Source: Actinocrispum wychmicini (GTDB taxonomy: Bacteria; Actinomycetota; Actinomycetes; Mycobacteriales; Pseudonocardiaceae). From it: DNA of 64,000 nucleotides. This document shows, piece after piece, positions 58,577-64,000 of the stretch. Both the position numbers and the translations under genes were made by a program. The notes beneath the pieces were generated by a model. The model saw only the letters and a program-made list of their open reading frames with translations. It made no database searches and was not told the origin of the DNA. The stretch lies in contig NZ_SLWS01000003.1 of NCBI RefSeq assembly GCF_004345645.1, forward strand, positions 744,001-808,000, read 5' to 3'. Positions within the stretch are counted from its first letter, which is position 1; every line of letters begins with the position of its first letter.

Positions 58577-60133
58577 ATGAGCCTGGTCGACGGCTGGACC
58601 GGCCGCAGCGCGTGCGCACTCCAAGCCGCCTTACGCATGAGCAACGAACTGTTCGCCCAACGCCTGGGAATTGCGGTCCGAACAGTCGCATCGTGGCACC
58701 AAAAGCCGTCACTACGACCCAAGTCCGAAATCCAGCAGATTCTTGACACAACGCTTGAGCAGGCGTCGGCAGCCGTCAAAGAGCGATTTGCAGCGCTCAC
58801 CACCGACTCGCCTTCCGGCGAACAGCCGCGCGCCGATGAACGCCTGGACATCGACCCCAACATCACTGCCGCGCTCGACTGGCTTGACCACCACGCCGAC
58901 CGGCAGCCCGGAGCAAGCCGACGAGACGTCGCGTCCCGGCTTGCCCAGGTCGACCAGCAGGACATCGACGAGCGAGGCATCAGGCGCACACACGTGAATC
59001 AACGCCGGGTCGCCCAAGCTCTCGACGAGTACTACCGCGACCGCGACTCAGGCCACGGGCTGTACGGCGCCTCGTACGGCGACGGACGCAAGGTGACCAC
59101 CAGCGTTCTCACACGGCCGGACTGGTTGGACCTGGACTGCCCGCTCATTGCAACCCACGACCGGTTGGTGCTTGGCACCACGACCGACCACGCCACGCCC
59201 CTGGACAGTGAGGCAGCAGGCCACGCGGCCCAGCGTCTGGCCGAATCCCTGGCCTGCAATGTCCGCCTCACAGACATGCCGCTGTATCGCCTGGTGAACA
59301 TCGACGTTAGTCACGGCAGGCTTGCCGGGTCGGTCGCCGTGACGCACTTCGTGCGGTACGCACTGACCATGGACCTGCTGGAAGGCGAGTTGATCGACGC
59401 TCTCGCGACAGACGTCCCACTGTCCCCGGAATCGTTGCCGCTGCGTGCCCACTACCTTCCCGACGTCACCAGCGTCGTCAACGTCTCCAACCGACTGTGT
59501 GCAGGCGGCACGCTGGCCCTGTGCGCGATTGCCCGCCCAGCCGATCCGTATCGAGGCCCGGCGGACTACGTTCTCCTGGTGCAGGAACGCTCGGGCCACG
59601 TCGTCAACGCGGCGCGTCGTCTTGCCGTCATCCCGAAGGGCTTCCACCAGCCCCTGACCGACTATCGCTCGGACGCCCAGATAGGCGCCACTCTTCGCCG
59701 TGAGATGGAAGAGGAGTTCTTCGGCCGCGAAGACATCGACAACACAATCGGCGACCAGCGCCGCGCAGACCCGATGCACCCGAGTCGCCTGTCAGAGCCG
59801 ATGAAGTGGCTCATGGGCGCTCCGGAACGTCTCGCCATGGAGTGCACAGGGTTCGGCCTGAACCTGGTCAGCGGCAACTTCGAGTTCGCGAGTCTGATAG
59901 TGATCAACGATGACGAGTTCTGGACGCGGTTCGGCGGGGACATCGAGGCAAACTGGGAGGCGTCGACACTCCGCCAGTACTCCAGTTTGGACAGTGAACT
60001 ACTCTCCGAACTGATCGAAGACGACGCCTGGAGCAACGAAGGACTGTTCGCCCTGTTGCAAGGACTCCGACGCCTGCGACAGATAGGCGGAGACCGAGTC
60101 AACGTGCCAACGATCGAATGGGAGATGCGCTAG
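58577..60133 (+). CDS. HTH/Nudix-like regulatory protein, paralogue 1
   Basis: A 518-residue protein. An Xre-like helix-turn-helix (LRMSNELFAQRLGIAVRTVASWHQKP) is at residues about 20-45. The large C-terminal part includes LVQERSGHVVNAARRLAVIPKGFHQ and REMEEEFFGRED. The first recalls the strand/loop of Nudix hydrolases, and the second resembles a degraded Nudix box (REUxEExGU). CTGFGLNLVSGN and IVINDDEFWTRFGG are conserved with the paralogue at 60455-62008. It probably senses a nucleotide-like ligand, but no member I know is characterised. GGAG lies five bases before the ATG. It is coupled to the following cupin gene. Confidence 0.75.
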   Translation: MSLVDGWTGRSACALQAALRMSNELFAQRLGIAVRTVASWHQKPSLRPKSEIQQILDTTLEQASAAVKERFAALTTDSPSGEQPRADERLDIDPNITAALDWLDHHADRQPGASRRDVASRLAQVDQQDIDERGIRRTHVNQRRVAQALDEYYRDRDSGHGLYGASYGDGRKVTTSVLTRPDWLDLDCPLIATHDRLVLGTTTDHATPLDSEAAGHAAQRLAESLACNVRLTDMPLYRLVNIDVSHGRLAGSVAVTHFVRYALTMDLLEGELIDALATDVPLSPESLPLRAHYLPDVTSVVNVSNRLCAGGTLALCAIARPADPYRGPADYVLLVQERSGHVVNAARRLAVIPKGFHQPLTDYRSDAQIGATLRREMEEEFFGREDIDNTIGDQRRADPMHPSRLSEPMKWLMGAPERLAMECTGFGLNLVSGNFEFASLIVINDDEFWTRFGGDIEANWEASTLRQYSSLDSELLSELIEDDAWSNEGLFALLQGLRRLRQIGGDRVNVPTIEWEMR

Positions 60134-60483
60134 TGGCGGGCAACTGGACCCACGGGAACGCCGCAGACGACACGGGCGGCACTCGCGGCTGGCTCCTCGG
60201 CCACTTCATCGACCCGTCCGAAGGCGTCCGGTCAACCAAGGACGTCGAAGTCAAGTGGGGCGTCCACCCGGCCGGCGACAGGCGCCCGGAGTGGACCGCC
60301 GACGACCAGCGGACCACCCTCCTACTGCTGGTCGAAGGCAACTTCCGCCTCCACCTCACCGAAAGCGTCATCGACATGCACCGGCAGGGCGACTACGTCA
60401 TGTGGGGACCGGGCATCGACCACTCCTGGGAAGCCCTCGAACCGTCTGTGGTGATCACCGTCCGCTGGCCGTCGGCGGGCTGA
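60133..60483 (+). CDS. Small cupin-fold protein
   Basis: A 116-residue single-cupin protein. GWLLGHFIDP, KDVEVKWGVHPAGD and TTLLLLVEGNFRLHLTES precede GDYVMWGPGIDHSWEALEPSVVITVRW, where the G-x-x-H-x-W end strand is typical. Only one potential metal His pair is seen, so it may bind ligand without catalysis. GTG at 60133 is preferred, with GGGAG eight bases upstream; it shares one base with the TAG of the preceding gene (TAGTG). An ATG at 60118 is less likely. It is probably the partner of the HTH/Nudix protein. It overlaps the convergent paralogue by 29 bases. Confidence 0.8.
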   Translation: MAGNWTHGNAADDTGGTRGWLLGHFIDPSEGVRSTKDVEVKWGVHPAGDRRPEWTADDQRTTLLLLVEGNFRLHLTESVIDMHRQGDYVMWGPGIDHSWEALEPSVVITVRWPSAG

Positions 60484-62008
60484 TCAACTCCAGCATCGGA
60501 AGATCCACACGACTACCGCCGATGTCGCCCAGCCGTCGAAATCCTTGCAGCAGAGCGAACAGCCCTTCGTTGCTCCACGACTCGTCGTGAATTAGGTGGA
60601 TCAACAACTCACGGTCCAAACTGGAGTAGAGCCGCATCCCCGACGCCTCCCAGTTCGCCTCGATCTCCCCACCGAACCGCGTCCAGAACTCATCATCGTT
60701 GATCACGATCAAGCCCGCGAATTCATAGTTGCCGCTCACCAGGTTCAACCCGAACCCTGTGCACTCCAACTTCATCCGCCCCGGTTCCGCCGTGAGCCAG
60801 TGCATCGGCGCCGACAATCGGCCGGGATGCATCGGTGCCGCCGCGCGCCGCTCGGCCGTCGTCAGGTCGACCTCAACCCGGCCGAACAACTCGCCCTCCA
60901 TCTTCCGCAGCATGGTGGCGGAGACCTGGACGTCAGCCCGCGGTTCCATCAAATGCTGATGAAACCCCTTTGGTACCAACGAGAGTCGACGCGCGGCATT
61001 GAGAACGTGGCCTGATCGCTCCTGCACGAGCAAGGCATAGTCGCCACTCTCACGCGCGATCGCGCACAAAGCGACCACTCCACCAACGCACAGACGACTG
61101 GTCAGGTTGACCACCGATGCCAAGTCCGGCAGATACCGGTCCCGCAGGTCCATACCGGTCAACGGTCCAGCCGTGACTACGTCGCCCAACTCGCCTTCAA
61201 GCAGGTCGAGGCCCAACGCGTACTCAGCGAACGACGCTGTGCCGACCGTCCCACTGATCCGCCCTGGCCGGACATCGACGCTCACGAGCCGATAGACCGG
61301 AGCATTCGCCATTCGGACACCCATAGCGGCAGCTTCAACGAGCCGATCTATGGCCGGGCCAGCCTCGAAATCACGGCCGGTAGCGGTCGCCGCCGAATAG
61401 TCCAGCGCCAGGCGTTCCGTGTCCGTGGTCAGCGGGCAAGCGAGATCAAGCCACATAGGCCTGGTGAGAATGCTCGTCGTCACGTCCACGTTGTCACACC
61501 GCAGCCGGTAGGCGTCGTGGCCCGGGACAGACTCCCCGTAGTAGTCCAACAGTGCCTTTGTCATGTCGCTGCGAAGTGCTTCGGTACTCCTGGCCTGACG
61601 CTCACGCAGCTCGCCAGCGTCCACCTCCTCCAGTTGAGAGGCGACCTTTCGCCGACTTGTGCCGAACGCCCATCCAGCACGTTCGTCCAACCATCCAAGG
61701 GCTTCATCCAGATCAGCGAACGTACGTGAACCGTCTTTCGGCCGTGTTGGACGCGCAGGCGGCGCCAACAACTGATCGATACCCAGGTCGAAGATTTGCT
61801 CAAGCAGCCGCGCGGTAGCCGGCCGCACTGGCCCAAGCGGACGACCATGAGGTCCCCGACCAGCCGCCAACCGCTGTAGGTGCCGCGCACTCAATGTCCC
61901 TGGCTCGCCGTGCTCGCGAGCGAACGTCTCGGCGAACTCGGCGAACTCCTCAAGCGTCTGCCGCCGTTCCTTGATCCGCTGTTCGAGCACAGTTCGGAAC
62001 GCACGCAT
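60455..62008 (-). CDS. HTH/Nudix-like regulatory protein, paralogue 2
   Basis: A 517-residue protein. The N-terminal region (EFAEFAETFAREHGEPGTLSARHLQRLAAGRG) is a helix-turn-helix-like module unlike that of paralogue 1. From about residue 90 the sequence is collinear with it: LVQERSGHVLNAARRLSLVPKGFHQ, CTGFGLNLVSGNYEF, IVINDDEFWTRFGGEIEANWEAS and WSNEGLFALLQGFRRL match closely. The Nudix-box-like stretch is weaker here (RKMEGELFGRVE). GGGAGG lies six bases before the ATG. It faces paralogue 1 with the cupin between them, an arrangement suggesting two sensors of one signal with different DNA targets. Confidence 0.75.
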   Translation of the reverse strand: MRAFRTVLEQRIKERRQTLEEFAEFAETFAREHGEPGTLSARHLQRLAAGRGPHGRPLGPVRPATARLLEQIFDLGIDQLLAPPARPTRPKDGSRTFADLDEALGWLDERAGWAFGTSRRKVASQLEEVDAGELRERQARSTEALRSDMTKALLDYYGESVPGHDAYRLRCDNVDVTTSILTRPMWLDLACPLTTDTERLALDYSAATATGRDFEAGPAIDRLVEAAAMGVRMANAPVYRLVSVDVRPGRISGTVGTASFAEYALGLDLLEGELGDVVTAGPLTGMDLRDRYLPDLASVVNLTSRLCVGGVVALCAIARESGDYALLVQERSGHVLNAARRLSLVPKGFHQHLMEPRADVQVSATMLRKMEGELFGRVEVDLTTAERRAAAPMHPGRLSAPMHWLTAEPGRMKLECTGFGLNLVSGNYEFAGLIVINDDEFWTRFGGEIEANWEASGMRLYSSLDRELLIHLIHDESWSNEGLFALLQGFRRLGDIGGSRVDLPMLELISPPTASGR

Positions 62009-62051
62009 CGTGACCCTCCCATCCGTGTCTCAGGTCGGCCGGTACCCGACA

Positions 62052-62068
62052 GCGCTGACCACGCGCTG
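62052..62068 (-). repeat. Two 11-bp-phased CAGCGC repeats upstream of paralogue 2
   Basis: In the gene's direction GTCAGCGC occurs at 62070-62063 and 62059-62052, 11 bases apart, ending 43 bases before the ATG at 62008. The spacing and core match the CAGTGC array before paralogue 1. Confidence 0.65.
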
Positions 62069-62437
62069 ACTAACTCATGATTTCACTGCCCGCAAGGATT
62101 CCTGAACCTGTCCCGCCCGTCCCGCTGATCACGCCGTCGGGACACCTGTCCGGGACGCCACAAATGCCCGTCCGACCTGCGGACCCATCGCCAAACACCT
62201 CGACATGGACATCCCACGGATCGTGTCCCGCCCTGTCCCCAGGACTCGGCAAAACCCCGGCCGGGAGACAACACCGTCACCGGTTCGGGTGTCCTGTCCC
62301 TCAAGTCGTGGCTGTGCCCTACGCGAGTCCTGTATCGCGACTCGCCCCACTGACAGCCTGAATCCAGTCCGAACACGAAGTGCCCCACGTCTCGGACCGT
62401 CCGGCGCTCCGCGCTCATCCCGCCGGACTCCACCGCC

Positions 62438-62470
62438 GTGGCCGGGACGCAGGGGGCGCGTCCCGGCCAC
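62438..62470. promoter_or_regulatory. Perfect 13-bp-arm inverted repeat
   Basis: GTGGCCGGGACGC (62438-62450) and its exact complement (62458-62470) are separated by seven bases. It lies 25 bases before the start of the zinc-ribbon gene. It could be an operator, an attenuator-like hairpin in the leader or part of a transfer origin. Confidence 0.6.
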
Positions 62471-62495
62471 GACACCAAACGCCAGGAGTGTGGTC

Positions 62496-62819
62496 ATGTC
62501 CGGGGAACAACCGCCGCCCACCCGCCTGCGACCGGTGTGGATAACAAGCGTCCTCGACAACACCGACCACGCTGTAACCGACGACGAGATGATCGCTGGC
62601 ATGAAATCCCCAGACGGCGCATACCGCGCGATCTGTGGCGCCTCGGTACTGCCAGCATCCATGACCGAGCCTCCACGCGACCAGTGTTTCGTATGTCGAA
62701 CCAAACTCCGTGCCTTACGACTCCATCGAGAACGGACGACTCACGCTACTCTAACATCTGCACCTCGAAAATTTGGCGGCCTAGTTCGGGTGTTCCGACA
62801 CCGTCGGCGACCACTATAG
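62496..62819 (+). CDS. Small zinc-ribbon-like protein
   Basis: A 107-residue protein with GGAG eight bases before the ATG. The pattern WITSVLDNTDHAVTDDEMIAG, YRAICGASVLPASM and DQCFVCRTKL resembles small actinobacterial proteins that hold a Cys-Gly plus CxxC zinc site and are often found beside Xre-type genes. The last 25 residues are basic and look unconstrained. The function is unknown. It lies at the edge of the element's AT-richer terminal part. Confidence 0.65.
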   Translation: MSGEQPPPTRLRPVWITSVLDNTDHAVTDDEMIAGMKSPDGAYRAICGASVLPASMTEPPRDQCFVCRTKLRALRLHRERTTHATLTSAPRKFGGLVRVFRHRRRPL

Positions 62820-62918
62820 GAACTCTATAACCATCCTCACCATCGACCATTCATTAAGTGAGTGATACCGCGTCAAGTCCGCAACGATACTGCCAATACA
62901 CGAAGGACGATTCGCTAA

Positions 62919-63410
62919 ATGTTCGACAGCACCGCTGACCCTCTTGACGGCAAACCGTGCGCCGACTGCGGCGTTCCACTACAGAGCTTTGAACTTGCCA
63001 GAAGATCTGGCTACGACCCCAACGGGCCACTATGGCAACCCACAATCCTTACTCGCCTGTTCGGGTTCACAACCAGTATTGACATACACGTCTACGATGT
63101 GGCTCAAGAGGACACAGATGGACTCGGCGCCGCCATCGCTGCCGGTTACACTAAGAACAATGATCTCCGCGGCCTCATTTTCCTCGCCAAAGATCTCGAC
63201 TACAACTTGCGAGTTGACATCCTTGCATTCGCATTCGCCATATACATCGCCGACACAACTCGGTTTCTCGCCAGCCCCCTTAGTTACATCGCCGTTGGGC
63301 GAGAACGCAGCAAACCTGCTCGTCAAGGTCCGGGGCATCTCGCCTGGCACATACTCTGGTCCTGTGGTCGCAAGACATCATCAGCTACTTTTGATCTGGA
63401 GTTTTTCTAG
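62919..63410 (+). CDS. Hypothetical protein with CxxC, AT-richer, possibly decayed
   Basis: A 163-codon frame. The N-terminus has CADCG, and the middle (LRGLIFLAKDLDYNLRVDILAFAFAIYIA) faintly resembles the strand and helix of ImmA/IrrE-type peptidases but lacks the HExxH motif. The last 40 residues look out of frame. Third-position GC is lower than in the rest of the window. It could be a degraded or foreign gene. No family is assigned. Confidence 0.35.
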   Translation: MFDSTADPLDGKPCADCGVPLQSFELARRSGYDPNGPLWQPTILTRLFGFTTSIDIHVYDVAQEDTDGLGAAIAAGYTKNNDLRGLIFLAKDLDYNLRVDILAFAFAIYIADTTRFLASPLSYIAVGRERSKPARQGPGHLAWHILWSCGRKTSSATFDLEFF

Positions 63411-63528
63411 GCGGTGCATGGAAGTCAACTGGTTACAGGCTGGCGGCGCTCAACAAAGCCAACTGAAATGACTCAACGTGCAAGGTCAGCACGCCGATGA
63501 GCGACAGCGCAAGAGGCATCGTGAGCTA

Positions 63529-63978
63529 CTAAACGTTGGGCTGGTTATCTTCGACTGTTAGCGAAGCGCCTTCCAATGCCCACGAAGTTGCCCACGACCC
63601 AAAACGGCTAAGAATATTCCCAATAACAGTTCTATGAGCCGGCCTTATTTTCCCTGTTTCAACACCACTACTCCTGTCATAAGCGTGGAGCACCAACTTC
63701 AAATTGTCGAACCCAACGACTCCGTCGAGCCTCTGGTGGACACTTCTGGTTTTGAATTCACCAGCCTCATACGTTACAAGCATGACCCAGAGCAGGAATT
63801 CCCACAGTGGTGTCACGTCTCCCAATTTGTCCGCAATTTCCGAAGCGGAGAGTTGCGGCCAATAATTAACAGCCTCATCCAACACAACGTTAAACGCGCT
63901 CGCGTCACGCAGCAACATTCTGTGCTGCGCCACGTGATCCATATGCCATGCAGTTGCGTGAATTGCATGGCTAGCCAC
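63529..63978 (-). CDS. Hypothetical protein, possibly partial at right edge
   Basis: A 149-codon frame with lower GC than neighbours. The sequence is mostly helical (NYWPQLSASEIADKLGDVTPLWEFLLWVMLVTYEAGEF) with a basic YDRSSGVETGKIRPAHRTVIGNIL stretch and no recognised domain. The GTG at 63978 has no obvious ribosome binding site, and the frame stays open to the window edge, so the true start may lie beyond 64000. An ATG at 63945 is also possible. Confidence 0.5.
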   Translation of the reverse strand: MASHAIHATAWHMDHVAQHRMLLRDASAFNVVLDEAVNYWPQLSASEIADKLGDVTPLWEFLLWVMLVTYEAGEFKTRSVHQRLDGVVGFDNLKLVLHAYDRSSGVETGKIRPAHRTVIGNILSRFGSWATSWALEGASLTVEDNQPNV

Positions 63979-64000
63979 CGTACTTGCACCCGAGTAGAGA

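Larger units (their letters stand above)
62009..62495. other. Cis-element-rich intergenic region
   Basis: The 487 bases contain no convincing gene. Present are two CAGCGC repeats 11 bases apart (62052-62057 and 62063-62068), at least seven TGTCC/GTCCC or GGGAC words between 62107 and 62300, and a perfect inverted repeat at 62438-62470. It may hold promoters for both flanking genes and possibly a transfer locus (clt/oriT-like). Confidence 0.55.
52386..64000. mobile_element. Integrative element at tRNA-Leu (AICE-like), right end outside window
   Basis: A tRNA-Leu 3' end abuts a convergent large serine integrase whose stop codon lies within the tRNA. Then come an FtsK/TraB-type ATPase, DUF2637-type membrane protein, WhiB-like and Xis-like genes, and an Xre regulator. 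This content resembles actinomycete integrative and conjugative elements, but no replication initiator, primase or NUDIX-associated Pra gene is evident. No second copy of the tRNA 3' end is seen to 64000, so the right attachment site is beyond the window or diverged. The left boundary is taken at the anticodon-side half of the tRNA. Confidence 0.75.

Noticed and set aside
62083..62478. Minus-strand frames within the cis-element-rich gap
   Set aside because: Arg/Gly-rich with no family pattern; they overlap repeats and a perfect inverted repeat, so non-coding is more likely.
52436..64000. Right attachment site
   Set aside because: Looked for a second copy of the tRNA-Leu 3' end (GGGGGTTCAAGTCCCCC-type) and saw none; it is likely outside the window.
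1..64000. CRISPR arrays, rRNA genes and insertion sequences
   Set aside because: No regularly spaced identical repeats, rRNA motifs or transposase genes were recognised.

Overview
The window is high-GC actinomycete DNA, most likely from a Pseudonocardiales-type soil organism. The evidence is strong G/C bias at third codon positions, many GTG and TTG starts, a WhiB-like protein, AfsR/BTAD-type regulation, and an uppP / histidine phosphatase / DUF5703 / lppL-like / M20 neighbourhood matching Mycobacterium tuberculosis Rv2135c-Rv2141c. About the first 52 kb is ordinary chromosome. From 52.4 kb to the right edge it is an integrative element inserted at a tRNA-Leu gene.

Left part (0-18.5 kb): a MocR-type aminotransferase fragment; a PhzF-family enzyme; a SNF2 helicase with its coupled SWIM protein; a drug-type ABC exporter with a PadR regulator; a secreted GH18 chitinase behind two DasR-like sites; and several small regulator/target modules. 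The TetR, FBP-domain, MFS, NmrA and SDR modules have clear inverted-repeat operators in their divergent intergenic regions. A lone tyrosine recombinase lies at 15 kb.

Middle part (18.5-46 kb): a 1434-residue secreted GH92 alpha-mannosidase with discoidin-like domains and a GPV-repeat tail; flavin and FAD oxidoreductases; LysR, TetR and HxlR modules; an M14 carboxypeptidase; the uppP-lppL-M20 envelope neighbourhood; a secreted Cu/Zn superoxide dismutase-like protein; an MFS gene translationally coupled to a 1032-residue BTAD/NB-ARC regulator; and a second ABC exporter. Eight convergent gene pairs overlap tail to tail by 4-37 bases.

Oxidative cluster (46-52.2 kb): a Tat-type cholesterol oxidase, then on the opposite strand an AraC regulator, a secreted intradiol dioxygenase carrying a chitin/cellulose-binding module, a truncated aldehyde dehydrogenase lacking its catalytic cysteine, a DapB-fold NAD(P) enzyme and a carboxymuconolactone decarboxylase-family protein. 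This suggests extracellular attack on aromatic or steroid material bound to polysaccharide, but the substrate is not determined by the sequence.

Integrative element (52.4 kb to the edge): tRNA-Leu(GAG), whose 3' half contains the stop codon of a large serine integrase. Reading leftward is a tightly overlapping seven-gene chain (Xis-like, WhiB-like, small membrane protein, DUF2637-like membrane protein, FtsK/TraB-type ATPase, 54-aa protein, integrase). Reading rightward from the same control region is an Xre-type regulator, then an HTH/Nudix-like protein and a cupin. A paralogue of the HTH/Nudix-like protein faces them, and each paralogue has 11-bp-phased CAGTGC/CAGCGC repeats upstream. A cis-element-rich stretch, a small zinc-ribbon gene and two AT-richer unknown ORFs follow. 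No replication gene and no right attachment site are visible. The paralogue/cupin module is the part least explained by known families.
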